Of a DNA stretch of 64,000 nt, positions 45,775-58,107 are shown piece after piece (position 1 is the stretch's first letter; every line of letters begins with the position of its first letter). The position numbers and the translations under genes are program-made. The notes under the pieces were generated by a model. It was not told the origin of the DNA. It worked only from the letters and a program-made list of their open reading frames with translations, and did no database searches. Source of the stretch: Setophaga petechia (Eukaryota; Chordata; Aves; Passeriformes; Parulidae); NCBI GenBank assembly GCA_024362935.1, contig JANCRA010000028.1, positions 6,444,476-6,508,475 of the forward strand, written 5' to 3'.

Positions 45775-48486
45775 GGCGTCCTCCCGGTGCTGCTGGATGT
45801 GCTGTGCTGTCGGCTCCCCCCGTCCCACTGCCGAGGGGACGAGCTGCCCCCAGTGCCCCCGCAGCAGGGACCGCCTGTCCCGGAGCCGGAGCCTCCCAGC
45901 CCCGCATTCCTGCACCGGCTCTGCCGGCCCGGCCGGACCCCGCGGGCAGAGGGGGCAGCTGAGCACCCCGAGTCACCCGCTGGTCCCAAACCCCCTGGGA
46001 ACCGTCCTGCGGGACACCCGGGGCACCTGAGGGGAGTCGGGGCACAGGACAGTCGTGTGAGAGGGGAAACTGAGGCAGGGGAGGCGCTGGGGCGATGTTC
46101 CAGGGTGGACTGGCAGGACCCACAGTCTTGGTTGGCGCTATGGGGGCAGCCAGGCAAGTCACCCTGGACCACCAAGACCCAACTCCCTGCGGATGCCGTG
46201 TGCCCAGCAGGGCCCAGAGCCAGGGGTGAGCCCGTGCCCGACTGGTTCGGGTGCCGCCAGCCCTGCCCCGCGGGCAGGGCAGCGCTGCGGAGCATCACAC
46301 CCGAACGAACCCAAAGCCGCGCTCAGGTGAACGGTCGCACCCAGCAGCAGGGGCGCGGAAGCCTTTTCAGCTCCGGGCCCACCCCACGCTGACATTTCCC
46401 CGTCTCTCGTATCCTTTCCAAGCCTCGGGATGGGGGCAGGGAGCGGGAGCCCCCAGCGCCGCTCCCTCTGCCGTGTTTGCCAAGGGGAGCGGCCGCCCGC
46501 TCACTCCTGCGTGGGAGGAGATTTCCCCCCCTTCCCAAGGGGCCGGGACCGCGCCTTCAGATTAAGTGGAAATGGGGCATTCAAAGATTATTACATGGTG
46601 CAGCTGCAGAGGGGAAAAACAGGCGCAGCTGCAGCCTCCGTCCCTCCTCCTTCTCATCCCCCCTTATCCCCCACACCTGTCCAGCAATGCTTCCCCCGGG
46701 ACCCCCCAAAATCCCCCAGAGCCCTCCCCGGCCGGCAAGGTGCCAGCAGCAAGGTGAGGGCAGGGGGGTGACGCAGGGGGACAGTGAGTCACAGTTTCAG
46801 CAGCTGCCGGTACCCAGCATAGCTGCGGGGTCACGGCTGGGCTAAGAATAACCAGCCTGAGGCAGATGAGCCATCCCCGCAGGGCTGGGACAGACACCCC
46901 CCTCTCCTCTGCTGGGGCTCCAGCTGGGGATGGGGGACACAAAGCTTCTGGTCAGATGTGCCTGGGAGCATCATAAACATTTATCTGGGGTTCTGTCCCC
47001 TCCTGGCTCTGAGAGGGACTGTGGTTATGGTTTCATTCCAGCTTTCAAAGCATCTCCCTGAGCCTCCCACCATGCCTGAGCACCTGGGTCTGCTCCCTTC
47101 CATCCCTTGGATACCCCTGCCACAGGAGCAAAGCCACTTTGGGCCCAGCACAGGGAGAACAAGGATTTTAGGAAATGTGTCCAAATCCAGGGCGGTCAGG
47201 GATGAGCTGCTGAGCTGGGCTGGCTCAGCACAGCCCAGTGCCCCTGCCCTGGACCAGCCCAGATGCAGGGAGGCTCCAGCTGATTCACACCCAGCAGCAG
47301 CTGCTGGAGATGCCTTAGGCCAGGCTCAGCAGGAAATTCTTGCTTTGTACAGGGCTGAATGAACCCTGCTTCAATTTTTGCTTCAATTCATTGCTTTGAT
47401 TGCTGGCATAAGATGATCCAGGGATACAAAGCTGAGGTTTGAACTCAAGACCTCTCCCTTTTGCAACCAGGGTGGGAGAGGAGCAGACAGAGCCCATTTG
47501 TGTAGAGCTTAGCAACACAGACACGTCACTGCAGCTCCCCAGGAGCTGCCATTGCTGCAGCACACCCAGATTTCCCTGGATGTTTGTGGGGTTTTCCTTA
47601 GAGCTGCAGGCACAAGATGGACACTGGGGAAAGTTCCACCCCTCAATGGCTGAGAAAAACTTTTAATCTTGATATTGGCATGACAGGAAGCAAAGTGTTG
47701 CTCATCTGGAGGAGGCAAAGGCAGAGCTGCCACAAGGCCCAGCCCCATCCCAGCTTTCCCAGGAAGGAGGTGAAGTGGCAGATGGCACCAGTGCCACAGG
47801 GATGGATTGGATGGATTTAATGTGCAGCTGGATCTGCTGGCTACAGGGAGGGGGAGAGCCAGAAACAGCTCTTCAAAAGACATCAGCTCCCATGACACAC
47901 AGCCTGGGGACAATGTCCAGCAAGGTCACTGGGGCTGGGGCAATGTCCCATTTGCAAGGTGCCAGCAGCCACAGCAGGGACAGGCTCTGAGCCAGAGCAT
48001 CGCTGCTGGCACCTGGGCTGGCCACCCCTGCTGCAGGGAGAAGGTGACTGTCACCAGCTGGTGGCACCAGCAGCCCTGCAGCAGCAGCACAAAGCACAGC
48101 AGCTCCTCCTGCACAGGCATCACTGAATTGCTGCCATTTCACCTGAGAGAAGGGGAGAGAGGGACAGGTTCTGCCTCCCATCGTTGGGATGAGAGGACTG
48201 GGGCTGGCAGCTCACAGCCAAGAGCAGGATGGACACTATATGTCACCTCTGCTGGCACCATGGCACAGGCCACCAAACTCCAGTGGGCAAAGCACAGACA
48301 GGCAGGAACCACAACCCCTGGGAACAGGGTGTGCTGTGTCCCTGGTGTGTCCCCCCAGCAGAGCTGGGCTTTCCCTCCTGGCTGGATTCATGTCCATGGC
48401 TCCATGGAGCAGGCTGGTTCCCCTGAGCCACCCCAAGCCCAAGGCAGCAGGAAGGCAGAGCAGGGTCTTGCTGTGAGAATGAAGAG
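45775..48486. other. Intergenic DNA between UPK3B and DTX2
   Basis: No gene is recognised. The left third is GC-rich and CpG-containing; the remainder is ordinary unique-looking sequence. No well-formed repeat or paired exon was found. Confidence 0.55.
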
Positions 48487-48492
48487 TTTATT
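48487..48492 (-). terminator. DTX2: DTX2 poly(A) signal AATAAA
   Basis: AATAAA on the minus strand, about 395 bases past the DTX2 stop. The intervening 3' UTR contains a run of 13 C on the + strand near 48756-48768, followed by A7. Confidence 0.8.
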
Positions 48493-48884
48493 GGGACTGA
48501 GCAGAGATACACAGCAGGAGGGAGGCAAGAGGTGCCTCAGACAGGGAGCTGATGTGTCCCCAAAGGAGGACCTTGCTTGACTTCCAAGGCACTCTCCTCT
48601 CCCATCCTGTCCTCAGGCATTCCCAAAGGAAGGTCCTGCCTTCCCCAGGGGATCTGTCACCTCAGTCCCATCCCAGCTGCTCCTGGCTGCAGCCATCAAT
48701 CCCACCCAGAGACACAAGCACAGCTTCTACAAAAATATCCTTCCCTCCCCCACACCCCCCCCCCCCAACAAAAAAATGTGAAGAGCGGGCAGGGCTCCCA
48801 CAGAACTGTTATTGCTCAGCGTGATGGGTGGTCAGACAGGGAGCTTAAGGCATCAGGAATAAGTGCACAAGTGGCCCCTGAGGC

Positions 48885-51800
48885 TCACTGGCCCAGGCAG
48901 TCCTCAGTGACACCCTGGGCAGCCAGCTCTGCCAGCACATTGTCCAGGTAGTTGGGGTCAGGGTAGCCATGGCCACTGTGGTTTGAGTCCATCTCAGTCT
49001 TGTGGTGGATCTCGTTCCACACCACCGTGTTGCTCTCGCCCGTGGTGTTGGAGGTGCCCACTGTGAAAATCAGGCGTCGCTTCCAGGCCACCTTCAGGAG
49101 CTCCAGGACCTGCAGGGGGAAGGAAAAACAAAGCTAGGAGACTTGTGCCATGAATGCAGCTTGTCAGGAGCCTGACAGCTGAAGCAGGGTGATGTTAGCA
49201 GGGTGTGATGCCTCACCTTCCTGCCCTTCTCATTGTCTGGCAGGTAACAATAGCGAGGAAAGCCTCTGGCTGTGTATGGCATCCCAGGGTTGGGGTGCTC
49301 CGGGCCCTGCAAGAGATGAGACAGGTTTGTCATGGACATATCCATCTTCATATCAATTGGGAAATCCATCAACAGCAGGATCTGACACAGGCCCATCCCA
49401 AACCAGCTCTTCCATGTAGAGGCAGCAAGGTATTGTTGGTGAGTACAACGTGTCTGACTTGTTCTTATAGGATACAGGAGTTTTACAGATCCTCCAAAAG
49501 CAGTTTCATGCTGGGATACAGAGCCAGATCTAAAATCTACCTAAAGTCTGGTGAGAGACAGCCTCAAATCACTGCTTTTTCCATGTGCTCTGGTAACACC
49601 TTAAAAAGATCACACAGCTCAAACCTTTCAAGTTTCACCCCCACCACTGAAACCAAGATGAGCTGTGAAACCAGACCATGGGATGTTTCCCACCTTGTGA
49701 TCATGGGCAGTTTCCTCCCTGCTTCAGGCAGACATCAGAGCAGGAAAAGATCTCTGATGGAGGAGACCCTCACATTTGAAGAACAGCCAGAGCAGCTGCT
49801 GGCTCCAGGCACCAGAGGCTGCTCAGCAAAGGGCTGCCAGCAGATGCTGCACTGGATCCCAGGACCTTTCTGGGAATCTCTCCCAGTTTGTGCTGTCTGC
49901 CAGCACGCTGGGCACTCACCTGGATGCCCCTGCTGATGTGATACACAATCCTGATTGTCCCACAGTCCTTGTGCCCTGGCAGGGACTGGGGGAAAGTGGA
50001 GATCTCCATCTTCCCTTTGGGCTGGGTACCGGTTTTCTCTCCGTAGATGGTTTTACAGGAGGGACACTGCAAACTGCCATCCTGCCAGGGGACAGAAGCC
50101 ACATCAGAGCTGCAGAGCCACCTGCACACAGGGGCCTGGTGAGGATGGGCCAGCCCAGTACCTTGTTCCCGTTGGAGTACATGGCCAGCACGCAGAGCAG
50201 GTGGAAGGAGTGCTGGCAGTTCCTCAGGCGCCCCACAGCCTCGGGCCGGATGCTGCTGGAGGGGCAGGAGTCGCTGTAGCCCGAGGGGGAGCACAGCTTC
50301 TCCATGCAGATCATGCAGTCCTGGGGGAGAAACCACCACTGCTGTGAGCACAGCCTGCTCCTGAGACTGACACACCAGCGAGATGCTTCACGAGGATTTG
50401 CCTTCAGCTTTAACTGAGATTTAAGGACACAAAGACAGGTTTCCTTGTCTGGCTGGTATTGCTCCACTCCACTTCCTGCATTGTCCAGGAGGTGGAGAGC
50501 TGTCACCAGCCAGAGAGGAGAGAATGGTTACATCCTGCTTCTCTGCAAAGCAGCTCCCGTGGAAAAAAAAAGCTCCAGTGGCTCTCAGGGAAGACAGAGG
50601 GTTCACAAGCATTGGCTCTGTGGTTCAAAAAATGGTTTGATCTCTAGTTTTGACCTCTCAGCACTGAGACAAAAACCAAACTCTTTCCTCCAGAGGAAAT
50701 GGGGAGGCACTGTCAGGGTGAGCTGCTCAACCCACACTGTGCCTTCATCACAGTCCTCTGGTGAGGACAAGTCACTGCTGTCATATGTGAATTCTGGGCA
50801 GTGCTGAGGATTCTCCATATCAACAGTGGCACTGCAAGCAGCACCATTCCCACACCAGACACCCAAGGAGGGATGGCCCTTGGGCACTGCTGTGGCTTCC
50901 CTGGCACCCCAGTGAGCTGGGCAAGCTGGAGTTGCTTCACTGTCCTCTTACCTCATCAGCAGGAGCTCCCTTCAGCTCCTCCAGGTACTTCTTCACCACT
51001 GACTCTGGCTCTGTTGGTGTGGCTGCACAAGGAGAGATGAGACAGACAAGTCAGACACTCTGTGTGTGATGGGCACATGTGGGGTGGGCTAGAGAGAAGG
51101 CAGACAAGCAGGTCACTGGCCAGGATGCCAAGGAGCAAGGTCAGGGTTAGAGGGGAGAAGAGAACACTCCAACAGATCCCTACAAGCCCAGCAAAGGCTT
51201 TGCTGTCAGCCACGGCTCCCACTAGGGCTGGGAGTGCCACAGGTGTGCAGCTGGTGTGCTCCTGTTCTCCTCACACACCCCAAGTGACACCAGGCACGTC
51301 CCAGCTGGACTTTGTGCACACCAAAACAGCTGGGATCAAACCTGGCAGCCTTGATGGGATAGAGGATCACACAGTCTGTGTTGTCAAAGGAGAAATAAAG
51401 GTATTTCCACACCACCCCAGCAAGGAAACCCAGCAACACCCTGAGCTTCAGGCCCAGCTCTGAATGCAGCACAATGAGCTCCACATCCTCAACATGAAAC
51501 AGTGGCCTGGTCCTTCCACACACTCATACCTGGCAAGACACAGTGCAAGTCACCAGGTGTATAAAATAAACCAGCTTTGAACATGAACCCTATTTGCAGC
51601 ATGAGACAGCATCTTTGCATCTTCCCAAATAAAATCCCATCCACCCAGGACAGCCTGATCCCTGGAGGCCTTGTGGGATGAAGCAACAAACATCACACAA
51701 CAGCAAGAGCAAATCACCACTGAGTGCATCCACTGCCACCTCAGCTGCCAGCCCACCCTCCTGGAGCTGCCCAGCAGGGCTTGGCTGAAGGAGGGAGCAT

Positions 51801-54800
51801 CCCATGCCCTGCAAGGCAGCTGGCCCTGGGGGAGAGGAGAGGAGCTCCTCACCAGCCATCAGGCTGCCACAGAAGCTGCCAGGCTTCTCCACCAGCCTGG
51901 GACAGGAAACATTTGCACAAGTGATGTTACAGCTTCACCTGGCAGGAGGCAAAGAGAGATCAGACACTTGGCTTGGGGGAGCCTCATCCTTCCTTCCTGA
52001 ATGCACTTCTGGGGGCAGCAGGAGAAAGCAGTGCTGTGCCAAACAGGCTGGCCAAGGTGTAGCTCTTCCTTCTCTCATCTCCATCCTGTCCAGGTGGATG
52101 TTTTAGCATGGAGAGTACAGCTGCTACCAACTCCACACTCCCAGGAGGACACAGAGCATCACCATGTGGAGCAGCCAGGGATCAGAGCTGCAGCTGTACC
52201 TGCACTACCCCTCTCCAGCTCCCCCATCCACTCTGGGGCTCTCAGGGAAGCCAGAGGGTTCACAAGCACTGGCTCTGTGGTTCAAGAAGCTGCACATCAA
52301 GAGGCAGCCCCTGGAGCTGCTATTCCAGTCCAAAAAGCCATGTCTGCCACAAGCAGGAAGGAGGGGGTGCCATTTTCTGCACAACCACTTTCCATGGAGA
52401 GACAAACACGCAGCAGAAGGGAAGGACTGCTCCCATGCCACAAGTGGTGCTGAACAGGCAAAGACCTGGATGGCACAGATCCAATCCCAGGTGAAGTCCC
52501 TCATTCCCTAGAACACCATGGAAGAGAGCAAGGCAGAGCACCAACATCCTTTAGCTGAGACTGAGGAACTGTGGGCTGGACTCTCCTGAATGAAAACACA
52601 GTCATTAAGATGGGTTATTTTCAGAAGGGGAGTCCTGGCCATCCTGAAACCTGTGATTTCTGGCAGCTGTAGCAGGAGGAAGGGATGGCTGGGCACACAG
52701 AGCAAGAAGAGGAGCCCAGGAGGTGAAGGGACCTTCACTCCAAGTGCCAGTGCTGGGCAGGAGGGATTCCTGACACCTCAGGCAGAGCAGGGCTGTGAGG
52801 ATCAATCTCTGGAGATCCCAAGGCAGATAGGTGGCAACAGGATTGAGCATTAAGCCAAAGAACAACACAGATGCAGGTGTTTTCCTCTTCAGGGCCCAAA
52901 ATCCCCTGGAAAAGCGTTTCCAAGAACTGTCCCAAGAGCAGGAAACAGGGAGGAGCCTGGGCAAGCCTCAGGCTTCCACCTTTGAGGCCAAGGGTTCAGC
53001 AGTGCCAGGAGCTGCTTCAAGGCCTCGTCACCAGATCCCACAGGGAACGTGGCTCCTTGTCTTGTCTTTTCCAAAAGAAATCCCAGGAATTCCCTGCTGG
53101 GACCTTGCTTGCATGCAGAGGAATGAGTCTGAAGGGGATGTGATCAGTCTGAGCTGTCCCAGCTCCCTGTGCCTGGCACCCCCAGCTGAGTGCTCTGGAT
53201 GTCTGTACTCCCGCCTGGCAAACACAGGGTGGCACTTTCCACATGTGGCACTTGGAATCAGCCTCTGGAGACCTTCATGGCCCTACAGGAGATGAGGGCT
53301 TCAGTTCCTGCTGCTTCACAGGTTTTAGGCAGAATTCTATGACCAGGACTAGATATTATTCCTCCTAAGGCCATCCACTCCCATGATGATCACTGTGCTC
53401 TCATCCCTGTGGATCCTGCGCTGCCTGACAGACAGACAGACCAACACCAAGTCCTTCTCCACCCAACCTGCATTTTCCAGGTGGCTCTTTCTGAAGTGAC
53501 CTTCTTGTCTCCTCTGGCTTTGGGCTGGTGGAAGGAAAGCCAAAAAGATGCACAGCCAAGGTGAAGACAGCAGGGAGGGGCGTGACACCAGCAGCAACAC
53601 CTGCCCAGCCCTTGGCTGGAAGCCCCAGCTCACCTGCTCCCACCTGCACAACAGATCTCAGCAGCTTTAGAGCAGCTCAGCTCGTTCAGGGTGGTGGGGG
53701 ATGCTCCTTCCACAGAATCCTTTGTGACTTTTCTTCTCTGGAGCAGCTCCAAGGAACAAAGAGGTAAGTCATCCAAGAACTGGCCAGGCTCATTCAAATA
53801 AAATCAATGAAAGGAGACAAAAGTTCTGCTGCAGAGCTGGGTAACAGAGCCAGGAAAGTCCTTGGGATTTTGGGCATTACACCACTTCACCAGCTGGCAT
53901 CAGGATGGAGCTGGGGGAACCAAGCAGGCAGAAGGTGATGCAGCCCTCAGCTACCCTGAGGAAACCCCTGCCTGATGGATTTGCACTGTGGCATCTGCAG
54001 TCTGTCCCTGTCACTTTGCTGTGACAACGCTCCAATGCATTTAGAGCCACCAAAGCTGCCTGGAGAGAGAAAGGGCTGGGCAACCCTGACACTTTAGAAA
54101 AACCCATTCCCAGCTGCAAGGATTTCAAAATCCAGTCCCAAAGAAGATGCTGAGAGCTCTGTTTCAGGAAGGGTAGCAAAGCCCACGTGTCCTTCCTGGG
54201 CAGAGCAGCACATCTGGCTGGTCACAGCCCAGCAGCACAGGGGGAGCCAGCTGGGACCATGGCACGAGCCACGTGTGCTCCAGCACGTGAATCACTTCCT
54301 TACAGGGCTGTTTACTCCATAATGAAGTGTTGGCCTCCAAATCTTTGTTCTAGCCATCCCCTGGGATCATCAAAACCTGGTCAGTCCCCAGAGTTGTCTG
54401 GATTCAATAGTGGATTGAAAATGGACTGGAAGAATCGACCAGTGCCATTTATCTCCAGCTGGCCCAGAGCTGTGCTACAGATTTATCCAGGATGCCAAAG
54501 AATGTTTACCATTCTTTCATTTACAAAGAGAGGAATATCAAATTGTTTTTAATGCTTCCCCTTCCTCCCTGTAGATAATAAGCTGCTTGCTGCAGCAAGG
54601 GCTTTCCATGGGCAACATTTAACAGATGTGTTTTGAATCCTTGCACAGCAACCAAATGCTTGCACCAGTAATGTCTCCTTCTGTAGCCCAAACCAAGCCA
54701 TATGCTTTCCAGCAGACTTTTTTTGATACCCTCTGCAGGCCAGACTCTGGCTGTTCCTAGTTATTGTCATGGACAGTCACACAGCTCCCATCACCTCTGC

Positions 54801-57800
54801 TCCCTGGGCTTGCAAAGGCTGTATCTATAGATTTCTCCACATTCAGCATTTCAGCAGGATAATCCAGTGACCAGGCTGCTCTGGTCAGAGCATCCCTGTT
54901 TATGTCTCCTTCAGCAGATGTTTCCCCACAGGGACAACAAGATGTCCCAGCTCTGAGGGCTCCCCAGTGCCACCCATCCCACAGGCACCAGCACAGTCTG
55001 TACCTCCAGCTGCAGAGGGATGGCAAGGAGGATGAGTGTGCTCCTCTCCTTCCTCCTGCAGTGACTGCCCATCCCAGAGAGGAAGGACGTGCAGGGAAAC
55101 CTTCTCACCAGGTGGAAGTGGGTAACAAGTGACTCAGCAGAGCCAAGCAGCCCCTGGAGATCTTTGCAAAGGCTGGGGAGCCCAGCAGCATGCACAAGCA
55201 TCACCTGCAGAGACCAGGACAAGCCACCTGCCCTCCTGCCTCCCTGCCAGCAGCCAGGTCCCAGCAGTGCTGGCACAGGGCAGGGAGAGGCTGCAGCATC
55301 CCAGGGCAGCACCAACCCATGGGGATGGCAGAGGCTGCCAGGCCCTGTGCCAGCCTGGAGAGCACAGAGCCTGCCCAGAGACTTCCCCAAGCCTTGCAGC
55401 ACCCAGCTGTGCCAGAGCCATCCCTGCCAGAGCAGCAACAGCGCTAACGAGTCCTGACTAATTAGTGCCTCTGTTTAACACACCTCAGCTTTCCACCGAG
55501 CCAGCTGCAATTCCAGCAGCAGGAGGGAGGGAGAGGGGCTCAGCAGGGGCACTCTGCACCCACCACCAGCTGGCTGTGGCCAGTGCAATGCTGGGTCCAG
55601 TCCTGGATGCAGAGCTCTGTTTGAGCTCTCCACGATGGAAAATCCTCAAGGGAAGTGGCCAAGAACACACAATGCAGAAATTCAGGGCACAAAACGAGCC
55701 CATCTCTGTCTGTTGGCAGCACCAGGGTCTGTGATGGGAAAGAACAGTCTGGCCAAAAGTCAGGTTCAGTACCTGCACTGCAGAATAATGTTCCTCAGCC
55801 CTGAGGGGTGTTGTACAAACACAGCTTGTTCTGAGAATGGACTGAACACATTCTGCATCCCAGAATTGAGGCACTTCACAGGACTGGCATCCCAGCCCCC
55901 ACCAACAGCAATCCTGCTTCTTAAAATAGCAGGGGATTTTAACAACCTAAAGCACTGAAAGGCTCCCCTTCTCATGGGTCAGTGTGGGGAAGGGCTGATC
56001 TGCAAGTCTCCTCTGCAGCACATCCTGGGCAGGATGAGGACAGCTGGGACAAATCCTGCCATGCTGGATGGGAGAAGGAGATACTTGATATGCCCCTTTC
56101 CCATTCCATCCTTCCTGCTGGTGCTGCCTCTCTGCTCCTCCAGACATGGCCCAGCCCCAGCAGGTGGCATTGCAGAGCTGGCAGGGAGGTGACAGCCTGC
56201 CCTGGGGCTGAGAACTGAAGAAGTGATGCTGATGGGGTGCACAGATACAGAGATACAGCCACTGGACACCCAATGCAGTCTGTGCTGCTCTCACCTCCCA
56301 GCCCATGTCCCACCCTTCCCACTCCCTGCGCTGCTGCTCTGCCCACTCAGCTCACAAATCACAAGACAATTCTCCTGTTAACATCCCACCCCTCACAGCA
56401 TCCTGGCTGCTCACACAGTGCCAGGGAGGGCTGGATGCAGGGAGCAGACAGCACCTGGACCAACAGACCCCACAGAGGAGAAGGCAGCAGCCAGCCAGCC
56501 AGTGTCTGTGACCACCCTGTGACCCAAATTCAGCTGTCTCATGTCACTGAGCAGCAGCAGGTGACCAGCAGCAGTGCAGAGCCCTTTTGTTGTTTTGGGC
56601 TCCTCCAGTAACTGGGGCAGGCCAGTGCCTCTGTGGGAGGGCCTGGCCTCACCACAGCTCCCTTCTGGCACTTTCCAGGGCATCCCCACCACCCAGCCCT
56701 CATTCCTGCCCTTGCATGCTGCCCATGCCACAACCCCACCATGCTGCCAGCTGGCTCCATGGAGCAGGATCCTCACCCAGCCCCTCTGCCACCCTCCTCT
56801 GCCCAGCTCTTCTCCTTCACCTCCCATTTTCCTTTGCTCCTCCTGTTCTTTGCTGCTTCTCCTGCCGCCCCTGCTTTCTCCTCCCCCTCCATCACACATC
56901 CTACTCCACATTTGCTTTCTCACTCCTTCTCACAGCTCTCTCCAGAATGCATTTCCATAAAATACCTCCCTCCTCATTTCATTTCTATTTTCCTTCCTGC
57001 CTCCTTCAGACAGCTTTGGACCTCATGGACTCCAAAGAGAGAAAAAGGTACAAAAAAACCTCCCCCTAGACAGGCAGATTGCTCTTCCTCCCCACCTCTG
57101 GGCTCTTTCTTAAATGTAGAGATCTGTGTTGAACATCCCCAGTCCCACCTGGCTTATCCAAAGGGGGACATGCTGTAGGTGAGGTGGTGGTTGGCACCCC
57201 TGTGCCAAGGCTGGCAAACAACCTCCACCAGGCTGGATTCACACCTGCCCCTGCAGAGTCCCAGCACATGGATGGGATCCAGGCTCTCAGCTCTGTGAAG
57301 GTGAGAGGTGCCAGTGAGATATGAAGAGGAGAAATGAAAGCCCTGCCCTGGAGAGGGCTCCACTCAGCAGGAGAGCTGAGGTAATCCATCCCTTCCTGCC
57401 AGTGCACATCCACCTGGGAGCGCTCCACTCACTCCCTTCCACCCCAGACTGAGGTGGAGAGAACAAATCCTCTGCAATTTGACCTCAAAAGCCCTACACG
57501 ACTCAGGAGCCTGCTTGTCTGGGAGATCCTTGTCATCCCATGACTCAATCATGACAAGCATGGCTCACAAAGCAAATCTTCTCTGCAGAGCACATATGGA
57601 TTTGATGTTCTTCTCAATGGTCCCACCAACACCTCAGAAGGTCCTGGTATGTGGACACTCCCCAAGAGGGTGCAGCAGGATCACAGAGGAGGCTGGTGGA
57701 GTGTGACATGCAGAGCACAGATCCGTTCCAGCTTTCATTTTGTGTGGAAACAAGCTGACCTACCACAGAACCACACCTACTTCACCATGTTATTTTCCAG

Positions 57801-58107
57801 CCTGTCAGAGAGGCTGCAGGTCAGGGCAGACATGTCCTGCTTCTCCCCTCGCTGGGATGAACATCATCAGTCAAACCAAAAGAGCCAGGAGGGTGGGGGG
57901 GAAAGACATGAGGAAAAGAGGGGTGCAGAGAGATAAAGAGATGGAAGCAAATATCAGAGTTTGAGCAGGAACTACCTTTCTTGGACACTTTCCTCCCCTC
58001 CTTAACTGAGCTGTGTTTTTTAGTGGCCTTATGGGTGCTGGCAGCTTGAGGCACACGGGTGAGGTGCACGGGCAGTCCGGCGGCTGACATCAGAATAGCT
58101 GTCATGC
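48885..58107 (-). CDS. DTX2: DTX2, Deltex E3 ubiquitin ligase 2 (3' half)
   Basis: Six exons in phase: 57976-58107, 50952-51022, 50162-50320, 49920-50081, 49217-49306 and 48885-49109, with the stop at 48885-48887. Deltex proteins are E3 ligases in Notch signalling; their DTC domain can also bind ADP-ribose and NAD+. Seen in order: the linker [17 protein letters not shown], which matches the DTX1/DTX2 family; a basic stretch ([14 protein letters not shown]); [18 protein letters not shown]; the RING ([30 protein letters not shown]); and the DTC domain ([77 protein letters not shown]). The end [12 protein letters not shown] is DTX2-like rather than DTX1. The WWE-domain exons and start codon are not found before 64,000 and should lie to the right. 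Confidence 0.95.
50580..50628. repeat. 49-base duplicate, copy 1, in DTX2 intron
   Basis: GGCTCTCAGGGAAG..CAGAGGGTTCACAAGC..TGGCTCTGTGGTTCAA, repeated at 52237-52285 in the same orientation with only a few differences. Confidence 0.9.
51023..57975. other. DTX2: Large DTX2 intron
   Basis: A 7-kb intron between the linker exon (57976-58107) and the exon at 50952-51022. I see no coding exon on either strand. It contains copy 2 of the 49-base duplicate (52237-52285). Confidence 0.7.
52237..52285. repeat. 49-base duplicate, copy 2, in DTX2 intron
   Basis: Second copy of the segment at 50580-50628, 1657 bases away, same orientation. Flanks do not match. Confidence 0.9.

Noticed and set aside
50603..50887. 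A 94-codon minus-strand frame between DTX2 exons
   Set aside because: It contains [20 protein letters not shown] and looked exon-like. However, the flanking DTX2 exons join in phase without it, and no family member has this segment.
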